DNA from: CAZWRV01 sp964636325
Lineage (GTDB): Bacteria; Verrucomicrobiota; Lentisphaeria; Victivallales; GWF2-50-93
Assembly (NCBI GenBank): GCA_964636325.1
Contig: CAZWRV010000007.1
Span: forward strand, 52,779 to 116,778
DNA: 64,000 bases
Direction of reading: 5' to 3'
Shown piece by piece: positions 42,254 through 50,812 of this stretch. The notes under the pieces are model-generated. The model saw nothing but the letters and a program-made list of their open reading frames with translations. It had not been told where the DNA came from and did no database searches. Position numbers and translations under genes: made by a program. Each line of letters begins with the position of its first letter. Position 1 is the first letter of the stretch.

Positions 42254-43165
42254 TTAGTATTGGGTATAGGCCCAGTTCCACCAGTATGGATAGCAGCCCG
42301 TCGAACTCAGCTGCCAGGTCCAGTCGGTCATCTTGGACAGGCCTTCGGCATACTTGGACACACCGCTGAGAGGCTTGGCAGAACCGTCGCCATAGGTGCA
42401 GTTCATGGCCTTGCGCCGATGCGACTGATATGAATACTGCAGATACCATGCCGCGGAGAACTGGAGCGGATTATCGATGGACTGGGCGCAGAGGAATAGC
42501 GGATAATTGGGTATTGCGCGCCGTCCGAAATTGGGAAGAGGCACCGGATTTTCCACGTGGCTGTCGCTCTCGGGGCCAATCACCCACGCATTTACGGAAT
42601 AGGTGCTGCGGTAATAACCGGTGGTCATGCCGACGGGGTTGAGCGTCGGAAAGCCGAGGCAGTAGTTGCCGATCCGAAGATCGGAATAGATCGTGCGCCC
42701 GTCCGGCTGGACAATATACCGTGCCTGCCAGCCAAGGGCGATTTCATCCCGGTTATTGACGAAACCGGGACAGATCTGCTGTTCAAGGGTTGAGAAATAG
42801 CCCTCGGCCCAGACTTCGCCCATGCCTCCAAACACCCATCTGTAGGGATCGGTCGAACTTGAGGGATCGCCGACCAGGCATGTCAGGGCATCGCCGCCGG
42901 TGCCCCAAGGCGCTTTGCCGTCATAGTCGTCGGTGCGCGAGGTGAAGGCGGTGTAGTTTTGCTTGTGCTGGTTCAGGCAGACGGTCAGCTTCGCCTGTTC
43001 CTTCGCCTGCTGGAGCACTGGCAGCAGCATGGCGGCGAGTATTGCGATGATCGCAATAACCACCAATAGTTCTATCAAGGTGAAAGACGAGCTCCTTGTT
43101 TCCCAGGATATGTCTCTATTCCGAAGAAGCATCATTTTTCCCATTTTGAAGAATAGTTTTTTCAT
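42254..43165 (-). CDS. Type II secretion/pseudopilin-like protein with FTLIELL signature
   Basis: A 303-residue protein with the N-terminal prepilin methylation motif: a basic lead (MKKLFFKMGK...ETRSSS) followed by FTLIELLVVIAIIAILAAML and then an alpha-helix typical of GspG-like pseudopilins. The peptidase would cut before Phe. After residue 65 the globular part (NGYCLGFPTLNPVGM, WYLQYSYQSHRRKAM, NWAYTQY) is of the DUF1559-like type found in large numbers in PVC bacteria. Individual role unknown; it may bind a polysaccharide or be a pilus-like surface protein. A Ser precedes the Phe instead of the usual Gly, which may slow processing. Confidence 0.8.
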   Translation of the reverse strand: MKKLFFKMGKMMLLRNRDISWETRSSSFTLIELLVVIAIIAILAAMLLPVLQQAKEQAKLTVCLNQHKQNYTAFTSRTDDYDGKAPWGTGGDALTCLVGDPSSSTDPYRWVFGGMGEVWAEGYFSTLEQQICPGFVNNRDEIALGWQARYIVQPDGRTIYSDLRIGNYCLGFPTLNPVGMTTGYYRSTYSVNAWVIGPESDSHVENPVPLPNFGRRAIPNYPLFLCAQSIDNPLQFSAAWYLQYSYQSHRRKAMNCTYGDGSAKPLSGVSKYAEGLSKMTDWTWQLSSTGCYPYWWNWAYTQY

Positions 43166-43208
43166 ACTACGCCTCGCTCACTTCTCAATTATGAGAAGAT
43201 TTATATTT

Positions 43209-45848
43209 CTATTTTTTTGCCTTGCTCCATCCGGCTTCCGGAACGGCCACTCGGAAGCCGTAGTATGCATGGCCGGGATAATTCTGACTGTTGAACTCGC
43301 GGTCCGATACGCGCTGGCTGTGGCCGTACCAGCTCCATGAGCCGCCGCGGATCGAACGGTAATTGCCGGGCTTGCCCTGCGCGCAGGGGTCCTTCTGGGC
43401 TTCCGCCGAGTAAGGCACGTACCAGTCGGTGCACCATTCGCCGACATTGCCCGCAAGGTCCATGACGCCGTCCCGGCTGGCACCGGCCGGATATGATCCT
43501 ACGACCACGGCGCCTCCGTCCTCGCTGGCGGGGCGAGGCAGTCGGGCCCCCAACGCGGCCTTAAGCTGGAAACGTCCGTGGACTCCCGGAACCGGCGCAT
43601 CCTTGCCCCATGGATAGATCCGGCCTTCGCCGCGGCCGCCGGCCACATATTCCCATTCGGCCTCGGTAGGCAGTCGGAAACCGTCAGCCTTTAGATCCGC
43701 AACCCAGAATTTCTCGTTCGGCTTTGCGGGATCCGGTGCTTTTTCCGAGTAGACCTGGGCCAGCCCGGCCTTTTCTGAAAGCCAGTTGCAGTATTTTGCG
43801 GCATCCACCCATGACACGTGGACAACCGGTTCCCGATCGCGCCATGAATTGCCGTTGCGGAACGCGCGGTGGGACGGATCGAAGCGCTCGAACTCCTCGT
43901 TCGTGACCTCGTATTTGCCGATCGCAAATCCGGAGATCGCCACCTCATGCATCGGCTTCTCGTCCGGTTCGCCCTGATCCGAACCCATCGTGAACTTACC
44001 GCTGGGAATCATCACCATCTCCGGCAATATGCTTGTCCTTGCCTGGGGAACGGCCACGGGCTGCACCTTCACCAGCTCGATCGCATCCACAAGCACCGTG
44101 CCGTAGTCGTCGTCAGCCGGATCGGGCTGGCTCCACATCTGCCCCGCCCGCCATTGCAGCTTCAGCGTGCCCGTCTTGTCATAAAGGTACCAGAGGAACG
44201 AGACTGTCTCGAACTTTCCGTTCTCGGTGGGAGGAAAGAATGCCGGGATGAAATACGGATGTTCGCCGTCTGCGCGCGGAGGACCGTCGGCAAGGAGCAT
44301 CAGGCGCGCCTCCTCTACCGACGGATTGCTGTATGTGATTCGCACGTTGTAGATGGATGTCTCAAGGCCGTCGACTGCCAGTGAGAAGCCGCTGTCCTTC
44401 ACGGCCGCGGTCTGCACAGCTTTGACGCCGTCCTTATCCACTATGCTTGCGCCCGGACCGAGCGTGCCGGATTCGGCCTCCAGGCGTTTGGCCGACAGAC
44501 CGACGGCGGTACCGCTTGTCCAAGTGCGGTTGAGATGATGGTATCCGACAAAGCTGTTCCGCTCATTCGGCTTGTCTATTATCTGCCGTCTCGCCAGGAC
44601 ATCGGCCAGAACCTTGCCGCCGCGCTCGAGCTTGAGCCGCGGCGTTCCGGGCTGAAGCGGCAGTTCGGCATGGCCTACCCCCGACTGAAGCTCAAAGACC
44701 TGGTCTTTTCCATTCAGGCGCACGGACATGGAAGCAGGAGCCGTCAGGAAGCTGTCCACGTATACAAGGTCCTCGACATCGTCATGTATCTGGTCGAAGC
44801 GGCCGGGATTCACCAGGCATACGTCCACCCACTGCTTCCCGTCCCAGGCCTGCCGCTGCCACTTGCTCCGGTTGCGGTAGGTGACGAAGAAGCAGTCCTG
44901 CGTGATTGCGGGCTGCATGCCGCTTTTGAACCATGCGCTTCCAAACGAGGTCGCGTAGAGGAAGCTCTCGTCGCGGCTGAAGAGGTAGCGTTCGGAACCG
45001 GCAGGCCAACGCATCGGCATGAGCGCCGAATCCTCGTTGTAGTCGTTCCATATTACGATGCTGATCCAGTCGGCGCCGTCGTTGATCGCCCCCTTCCACA
45101 TGTCGAGGTAGCCGCTCATTCCGCGGTAGTCCTGCAGATTGGCGCTGTTGTAGGCCGGGATTACGCCGGCGGCGAAGATCTTCCCCAGCTTCTGCGTCAC
45201 ACGCCTTCCCATGGCGTTGTTTCCGATGTTGTTTCCCAGCTGGTTCGCGTTGAACGTCATCAGCCCGTCAAGGCATGGTGCCATCGTGAACAGGTCGGCG
45301 AAGGATTCGTATTGAGGGTTGTATGTCCAGCGCGGCATGTGTGCGTCCGGCACGAAGCAGATCTTCACGCCCTTGGCCTCCAGCGCGGCGGCTGCGGCCG
45401 GCAGCATCCCGACTCCGGCATATGCCGACAGGACCGGTCTACCGTCGTACCTTAACTGGTTCGGATGGTCCTTGAACTTCATGACCATGTCGCAGACATC
45501 CTCGGCGAAGGGCTGCACGCTGTATTCCGGCGCCATCGCCAGCCTGAAGCCGGTGTTCAGCCTCTTTGCAGCCTCATACATGCGTTCACTTGATACGACA
45601 TACCCCTTGTTCGCGTTCCAGGCACCGACGTCGAGGAGGAATCCGTCGATCCCGTGCCTCTGAGCCAGTTCCATCTCCTGCATGTAGCCTTCGACGGAGT
45701 TCGCAAAGCAGACCATGTACCAGCAGAGGACAAGCTTCTCCGGTTTCGGTGCCGGGACCGGCGCGGCGGGCGCCTGGGCATTGGCCGGATGGGCTGCGAG
45801 TAACGCGGAAATAACGGCGGCGAACATTGTCGTCTTGAAGATCTTCAT
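43209..45848 (-). CDS. Secreted fusion of GH71-like domain and formylglycine-enzyme-like domain
   Basis: About 879 residues. A signal peptide (MKIFKTTMFAAVISALLAAHPANAQA) is followed by a GH71-like barrel (LVLCWYMVCFANSVEGYMQE, GIDGFLLDVGAWN, VIWNDYNEDSALMPM near 290), then a beta-sandwich of about 200 residues and a C-terminal FGE/SUMF-like domain of about 260 residues (MVMIPSGKFTMGSDQGEPDE, GFRLPTEAEWEYVAGGRGEG, DLAGNVGEWCTDWY, GYRSIRGGSW...GFRVAV). The FGE active-site cysteines expected in RGGSWxC are not seen (RGGSWSWYGHSQR), so it is probably a carbohydrate- or protein-binding domain, not a sulfatase-activating enzyme. Start 45848 chosen for AAAGAGG about ten bases upstream and the signal peptide. 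Confidence 0.78.
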   Translation of the reverse strand: MKIFKTTMFAAVISALLAAHPANAQAPAAPVPAPKPEKLVLCWYMVCFANSVEGYMQEMELAQRHGIDGFLLDVGAWNANKGYVVSSERMYEAAKRLNTGFRLAMAPEYSVQPFAEDVCDMVMKFKDHPNQLRYDGRPVLSAYAGVGMLPAAAAALEAKGVKICFVPDAHMPRWTYNPQYESFADLFTMAPCLDGLMTFNANQLGNNIGNNAMGRRVTQKLGKIFAAGVIPAYNSANLQDYRGMSGYLDMWKGAINDGADWISIVIWNDYNEDSALMPMRWPAGSERYLFSRDESFLYATSFGSAWFKSGMQPAITQDCFFVTYRNRSKWQRQAWDGKQWVDVCLVNPGRFDQIHDDVEDLVYVDSFLTAPASMSVRLNGKDQVFELQSGVGHAELPLQPGTPRLKLERGGKVLADVLARRQIIDKPNERNSFVGYHHLNRTWTSGTAVGLSAKRLEAESGTLGPGASIVDKDGVKAVQTAAVKDSGFSLAVDGLETSIYNVRITYSNPSVEEARLMLLADGPPRADGEHPYFIPAFFPPTENGKFETVSFLWYLYDKTGTLKLQWRAGQMWSQPDPADDDYGTVLVDAIELVKVQPVAVPQARTSILPEMVMIPSGKFTMGSDQGEPDEKPMHEVAISGFAIGKYEVTNEEFERFDPSHRAFRNGNSWRDREPVVHVSWVDAAKYCNWLSEKAGLAQVYSEKAPDPAKPNEKFWVADLKADGFRLPTEAEWEYVAGGRGEGRIYPWGKDAPVPGVHGRFQLKAALGARLPRPASEDGGAVVVGSYPAGASRDGVMDLAGNVGEWCTDWYVPYSAEAQKDPCAQGKPGNYRSIRGGSWSWYGHSQRVSDREFNSQNYPGHAYYGFRVAVPEAGWSKAKK

Positions 45849-45936
45849 GTCGGTCAAAGCCTCTTTAATTAATTGTAAAAACCTTATGATACCCGGTGAT
45901 ATTAATCGCGATCTTCGTCGACTTCTGGAGGATTGG

Positions 45937-45977
45937 GCCGAGCTCAACCGCGGCTCAGCACGGCTTCGCCCTCCATC
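45937..45977 (+). repeat. 41-bp direct repeat, second copy
   Basis: Identical to 36845-36885 and in the same orientation. It forms a hairpin GCCGAGC...GCTCAGC-like with an inner CCGCGG. The surrounding gap 45849-46065 also contains GCCGAGCC...CCCGGC near 46011-46027, another hairpin of the CCGAGC family, and no gene. Confidence 0.6.
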
Positions 45978-46065
45978 TGGTCTGCCGCACGATACAAGTG
46001 CGTCCTCAAAGCCGAGCCGATGCCCGGCGTTCCCGGGGCTGTCGTCATTGGATCGGACGGCGGAC

Positions 46066-47142
46066 TCAAAGCTTTTCTCCGCAGGACTCTCCGATGACCA
46101 GGCTTGCGCCTACTTTGCCGCAGCCCTGGACTCCGTCGCGCCCACCTGCCAACTTCCTCAAGCCATGCTCGACAAGCGCCTTGGCATACGCCGCCGGATC
46201 AACTTCGAGGCATGTCAGCGGCACCGGTGAAAATATGTCTATGCCCTTGTTACGGTGCGTGATGAGTCCGAGCTTTGCGGGGATAGCTACGCCGCCTTCG
46301 AGGGCGGCGTAAATCACCCCCCTGCATGCATTGTCGTTGGCGACGAGCAGCGAGTCGGGCCGCTGGCGGGACGGCCGCCCTAAGAGCTTCCTGGCAGCCT
46401 CATAGCCTCCCTGATCGGACGTGGCGCAATATTCCAGGCCGCATTCATCGATCCGCAGTCCAAGGCGTTTCAATCCGGTCTTTGCGGCAGTAACCATGTC
46501 GTCCGCCATTTTCAACTTTTCCAAGTTGAAGATGATTGCAGGACGGCGGTAACCGGCTTGGACCAGATATTCCAGGCCTTTTATAATAATACCGCATTCG
46601 TCGATCTCGGGAAGCGGCATCTTCGCGGCGGCAGCTTCGCTGGAAAGCCATCCCCTGACCATCTCGTTTGAACAGAACTCTATGACCGCCCTGATCTTGC
46701 CTCTGCGCAGGTCTTCATCCATCTCCGCAATCACCTTGCCTCCGTGCTCGAACTCCGCCGTGTAGTAGAGCTTCGTGTCCCACATGGCTTCCGAGAACTC
46801 CCTCTGCAGCTCCGCCAGCACCACGCTGTAAAAGCGCCGGTTGATGTCGGTGAATATCTCCTTCCCGAAAACGACTCCGACGGATCTGGAGTTCACACCG
46901 GGGCTGACGAAGCTGCCGCGCTTGCGCTTCCGCTCCACGATGCCGCGCTTGAGCAGTAGCTCGAAGCCCTGCTGGACCGTGTTCGGGTTCACGTTGAAAT
47001 GTTTGGCTATGTCGGAAGTGGTCGGCATCCTCTCCCCGGGCCTGAGCTTGCCGGAACATATCTGCCTCTCGAAATACGCGGCTATCTGCCGGTATGCCGG
47101 GTCGACCCGCTCTATCACCGCGCTGTCTTCAGACACGCTCAT
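46066..47142 (-). CDS. GntR-type regulator with LacI-type ligand-binding domain
   Basis: A 358-residue transcription factor with a winged helix of the GntR family at residues 15-75 (YFERQICSGKLRPGERMPTT, SDIAKHFNVNPNTVQQGFEL) joined to a periplasmic-binding-protein-like domain (VGVVFGKEIFTDINRRFYSV, RPDSLLVANDNACRGVIYAA, VEVDPAAYAKALVEHGLRKL) as in AraR-type sugar regulators. It would bind a sugar and repress or activate nearby carbohydrate genes. The gene points away from the GH71 genes, and a 14-base inverted repeat at 47181-47216 upstream of its start is a likely autoregulatory operator. Effector unknown. Confidence 0.85.
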   Translation of the reverse strand: MSVSEDSAVIERVDPAYRQIAAYFERQICSGKLRPGERMPTTSDIAKHFNVNPNTVQQGFELLLKRGIVERKRKRGSFVSPGVNSRSVGVVFGKEIFTDINRRFYSVVLAELQREFSEAMWDTKLYYTAEFEHGGKVIAEMDEDLRRGKIRAVIEFCSNEMVRGWLSSEAAAAKMPLPEIDECGIIIKGLEYLVQAGYRRPAIIFNLEKLKMADDMVTAAKTGLKRLGLRIDECGLEYCATSDQGGYEAARKLLGRPSRQRPDSLLVANDNACRGVIYAALEGGVAIPAKLGLITHRNKGIDIFSPVPLTCLEVDPAAYAKALVEHGLRKLAGGRDGVQGCGKVGASLVIGESCGEKL

Positions 47143-47180
47143 GCCTAATCCAGCTCCAATTCGAGTTAGATCGCATAATA

Positions 47181-47216
47181 ATACATGATTATATTTATCA
47201 ATATATAATAATGTAT
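47181..47216 (+). promoter_or_regulatory. 14-bp inverted repeat upstream of GntR-type gene, candidate operator
   Basis: ATACATGATTATAT (47181-47194) and ATATAATAATGTAT (47203-47216) pair with one mismatch around TTATCAAT. It lies about 40 bases upstream of the regulator start on AT-rich DNA, where an autoregulatory site is expected. Confidence 0.5.
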
Positions 47217-47279
47217 AAATATGTGCCTGTCAATAGCCGGAGCGGAAAATTTCCGGAAAAAATCGCGGCGGGGGAAATC

Positions 47280-50200
47280 TTACTTCGGCTGGGGTTCGGC
47301 CTCAGGATCGGCGGGCCAGTTCCTGCCGAGATCCCTGGTCTCCCTGATGTTCTTGACGTAGATGGGGCCGCCCTTGTATTTGGGGACTCCGCCCCTGTGG
47401 CCGACTGTGCCTTTTACCAGCCTCCAATTGCCAATGGCTGGATTGACGAACTGGGGGGCGGCATAGATGTTGGATTTCTCTTTGCAGTATCTCTGGAACT
47501 TGGCCTGTGTCCTGGCGATGTTCTTCTCGTTGATCGGATCGTTGTTGCACTGGTATGCGCCGAACCCCTCTTCTCCGTAGATTATGGTGTTGGATATGGC
47601 GATAGTGCTGGGAAATCCTGTCTGCAGCTCGCGCTGGTCGGCGCCGAGCTTCTCGGAGAAGACGACAGCGTAGTATTTGCGCCCGTAGATTATGCTGTCG
47701 TTGATTTCCGTGTTTCCGCCTTCCAGCCAAAGCGCGCCCTGCTGGAGGCTGCCCCTGAGCTGGGACACGATCGTGCAGCGGTTGATCTTGACGTCCTTGC
47801 AGTTCACGATGGACATGCCCTTCATGAAGCAGTTCTCGAAGACTATGCCCTTGATGCCGTTGATCGAGGTCTCCTCGCCGTCGAAGACGCAGTTGCTGAT
47901 TACGATGTTGCCTGAACCGGGCATGATTCCCGATCTGCCGGACATGATGCTGAACCTGCCTCTGGTCATGGTTATGTTCGATATTTCGACTGACTGCGCT
48001 GTTATGACCAGGCTGTCCTCGAATATTACGCCCTCCTCGCCTATGAGCTTCAGGCCGGCGAGGTCGAGGTTGAAGGATCCTGTGGACGGCCTTTGCGGAT
48101 CGCGGACGTCGCCGGGTTTCCTCTCCTCCAGGGTGTAGTATCCCTTCTTGAGGATTATCTCGGTGTCGTTGCTCGCCTTTTCGAGGACCTTCAAGAGTTC
48201 CCTGCCGAGGTTCAGGGTGCCATCCTCCTGTGGGATGATGAACCTTTTCGATTTTACCCCCTTGTCGGTATCGGCGATCTTCGCGCAGTATGCTGCGACC
48301 GCGTCTATTATGTTCCGGTTGGCCGCAAAGAAGTCGGAGCTGCCGAACTTGAATGAGTAGTTCTGGATCTCGACCTGCAGCTTCTTGCAGTTGGCCGGGG
48401 AGATCGTCTTTTCGGACAGCGACCTGAGGAAGGCCTCCTTGTCGTCGGGGTTGAACTTGAACCCGAACTCCCACAGCAGTTTCACAAGCGCGTTTTTGGC
48501 GTCCATCTCTCCGGCGGCGCCGACAAAGAGGATGCCGGTGGAGAACGGCATGGCGCTGAAATATTCGGCTGCCTTCTGGTATTCCTCCTTGAACAGGCAG
48601 ATTATTGCCATGGCGAAGGATTTGTCTTGGAGTTCGGCATCGTCGATCTTTTTCCTGAGCGTGTCGAGCCCCGCCTTCTTGGCTGATTCGCCGGCCGTAG
48701 TCTTCTCCGCGAGTTCAAGCTGCTTCAGGATGGATTCGACTGTGCCCTTTATCTCCACCGCGTCCTTGTCCGCCGCGAGCGCCGCCAGCGCCTCCTTGAG
48801 TGGCGCATATTCGCCCTTGATGACATTCTCGACGTTCTTCTGCATGGCCTCCTCAAGAAGCCTTATGCCCTTCCCCTTGTTGACTTCGCGCAGGGCCTCG
48901 CCGGCCTGTATCTGGCGGATCATCTCCCCGCGCTGGCGCTTGGTCTGGTCGGCATATTTGCCCTCGTATTCCTGGACGATCCTTATGGCCTGCTGCGTGT
49001 CACCTGCGGCGACAAGCTCGTTGGCCTTCTGTGTAAGCTTGACCATCTCCTGCTCGATGCGGGCGGTTCGCATTTTCTCGATCTCGGAAATTTTGTCGTT
49101 CAAGTCAAGGACTATGTTGATGTTGTTGGTCTCCATCGCGACCCTCTTCAATTCCTCGTATTTGGCGATGGCGCCTTCCAGATCCTCGGGATTCGCGGAG
49201 AAATATTTTTCGGCTTCGGCGAGCTTCTCCTGGTATTTTGAAGGCTGCTTCGGAACCGCTTTTGCCGACGGGGCAGGCTGAGCAGGCGCGGGCGCTGCAT
49301 CCGGAGCCGGGGCTGGATCGAGAGTCGGAGACGGCTTGAACTTCCTCTCACCAGCGGAAGCGTCGGCGGCGACGCCCGGATCTTCCTTTGTCGGAACATC
49401 TTTGCCAGGTTTCTGCGAGCTCTGCAGGACAAATATCAGTATGCCGAGGCCGACAAGCATGGCGCAAAGATATATTAGTATGCGCGTGTAGTCGACCTCC
49501 TTCTCCGGCTGCTGCTGAGTCAATTCCACCTTTCTTGGAGTTTTCTTCACCAACAACCTGGCCGCCGGTGCGGACTGCTCCTTTTCCTTCTCCTTCTCGA
49601 GAGCCGGCGCCACCGACTGCCTGACGATCTTCGATGTGAAATATTTCTGCTGCTTCAAGCCGATGACCGTGCCGGTCGCAGCCACCGATTTCGTGTTCTT
49701 GGGCACATATTCGTTCCACAGGTTGAAGTTGCCCTTGAGTTCTAGGCCCTTCTGCTGGAGGCCCGGCTTGAGTATCTCGTCTATCCTGCCGATCACTTCC
49801 TCCCAGGACTGCAGCCTTTTCGCGGGATTCTTCTCCATCATCCCATAAATCAGATCCACGACGGCTTCTGGGATGTCCTTGGAATAGCTGCGCGGATCGT
49901 CGACCGGCGTTATCGGGATGCGACCCACGTCGACATTCTTGAACGGATGGCCTCCTGTGAGCATGAAATAGAGCACCCCCCCCATGGAATATATGTCGCA
50001 CAGCGGAGTGTCGCCCAGCCCCAGGGTGGCGAACTCGGGGCTCATGTAGCGCGGATCCCATATGCTGAAATCGCTGCCCATGAGCTTCTGATCCTTCAAA
50101 AGGAAGCGGGAAAGCCCCATCTCCATGATGTAGACGTCGAGAGTCCGGACAATTATCCTGATCGTGGTCGGTGTCAAGTTCTGGTGGACTATCAGGTTCT

Positions 50201-50705
50201 TCCTCGCCGCGAAGTTCAGTGCCGATGCGGTTTTTCTAACAATTGTTAGAGCGTCTCCAAGCTCGACAGAGCTCTGCCTGGAGAATTCACTGAGCGTAGG
50301 CGCCGAACCGCAACGTTCGTAGACGAAGTAGGGTATCTTGCCGTGCAGGCTCCTGTCCGAGAGGACAGGAAATTCTTTCATTCCTATGTTTCCGTGAGTG
50401 ATCAGGAAGTCCGCGAACTTGTCGAAGTCGGTTATGTTTTTAAGGAAATACGGGCTCGGAATTCTGATCAGGACATCCATGCCGCGGGAGAACTTCAGGT
50501 CAAGAGCCCTGTAGGAATTCCACAGAATATTGGTTTCCACCGCCCTCTCGATACGGTAGAAATCCAGTATGGTGCCTGGAGAAAGAAGCTGGTCCGGAAC
50601 AATCTGCGCAGTGCCGCAGAACGGACATTCCAGCTTCTCGCCGGCGCTGGAGATGTCGCACTGAATCTCATTAAGGCATGAGACGCATATGAAATTGTGG
50701 TTCAA
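47280..50705 (-). CDS. Zinc-ribbon / pseudokinase / coiled-coil / beta-helix transmembrane protein
   Basis: A 1141-residue protein. Residues 1-30 form a zinc ribbon (CVSC...CPFC), about 50-310 a Ser/Thr kinase-like fold, 408-430 a membrane helix (ILIYLCAMLVGLGILIFVLQ), 470-760 helical repeats, and 860-1080 a right-handed beta-helix (SVEISNITMTRGRFSIM, NIVISNCVFDG, INRCTIVSQ). The kinase motifs are degenerate: VLIRIPSP replaces the ATP-binding Lys, VHQNLTPTTIRI replaces HRD...N, and MEMGLSRF replaces DFG, while MSPEFATLGLG and the C-lobe are normal. So it is probably a pseudokinase sensing a signal and passing it to the extracytoplasmic beta-helix. Start is TTG at 50705 with GGAG about seven bases upstream. 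Confidence 0.8.
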   Translation of the reverse strand: MNHNFICVSCLNEIQCDISSAGEKLECPFCGTAQIVPDQLLSPGTILDFYRIERAVETNILWNSYRALDLKFSRGMDVLIRIPSPYFLKNITDFDKFADFLITHGNIGMKEFPVLSDRSLHGKIPYFVYERCGSAPTLSEFSRQSSVELGDALTIVRKTASALNFAARKNLIVHQNLTPTTIRIIVRTLDVYIMEMGLSRFLLKDQKLMGSDFSIWDPRYMSPEFATLGLGDTPLCDIYSMGGVLYFMLTGGHPFKNVDVGRIPITPVDDPRSYSKDIPEAVVDLIYGMMEKNPAKRLQSWEEVIGRIDEILKPGLQQKGLELKGNFNLWNEYVPKNTKSVAATGTVIGLKQQKYFTSKIVRQSVAPALEKEKEKEQSAPAARLLVKKTPRKVELTQQQPEKEVDYTRILIYLCAMLVGLGILIFVLQSSQKPGKDVPTKEDPGVAADASAGERKFKPSPTLDPAPAPDAAPAPAQPAPSAKAVPKQPSKYQEKLAEAEKYFSANPEDLEGAIAKYEELKRVAMETNNINIVLDLNDKISEIEKMRTARIEQEMVKLTQKANELVAAGDTQQAIRIVQEYEGKYADQTKRQRGEMIRQIQAGEALREVNKGKGIRLLEEAMQKNVENVIKGEYAPLKEALAALAADKDAVEIKGTVESILKQLELAEKTTAGESAKKAGLDTLRKKIDDAELQDKSFAMAIICLFKEEYQKAAEYFSAMPFSTGILFVGAAGEMDAKNALVKLLWEFGFKFNPDDKEAFLRSLSEKTISPANCKKLQVEIQNYSFKFGSSDFFAANRNIIDAVAAYCAKIADTDKGVKSKRFIIPQEDGTLNLGRELLKVLEKASNDTEIILKKGYYTLEERKPGDVRDPQRPSTGSFNLDLAGLKLIGEEGVIFEDSLVITAQSVEISNITMTRGRFSIMSGRSGIMPGSGNIVISNCVFDGEETSINGIKGIVFENCFMKGMSIVNCKDVKINRCTIVSQLRGSLQQGALWLEGGNTEINDSIIYGRKYYAVVFSEKLGADQRELQTGFPSTIAISNTIIYGEEGFGAYQCNNDPINEKNIARTQAKFQRYCKEKSNIYAAPQFVNPAIGNWRLVKGTVGHRGGVPKYKGGPIYVKNIRETRDLGRNWPADPEAEPQPK

Positions 50706-50753
50706 GATATTCTCCGTGTGAATTGATTTGATGAAGCTGTTATTAGTTATCAG

Positions 50754-50792
50754 TTATTGGTTATTAGATAACCGATAACTATTAACCAATAG
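50754..50792 (+). repeat. Inverted repeat downstream of flavodoxin-like gene
   Basis: TTATTGGTTATT (50754-50765) and ATTAACCAATAG (50781-50792) pair at 10 of 12 positions. An inner AGTTATC/GATAACT pair adds to it. Could be a terminator-like hairpin for the minus-strand gene at 50813-51520 or a repeat element of the TAACTGATAAC type. Confidence 0.45.
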
Positions 50793-50812
50793 CTTGCCAC
50801 CGATGCGGCGCA

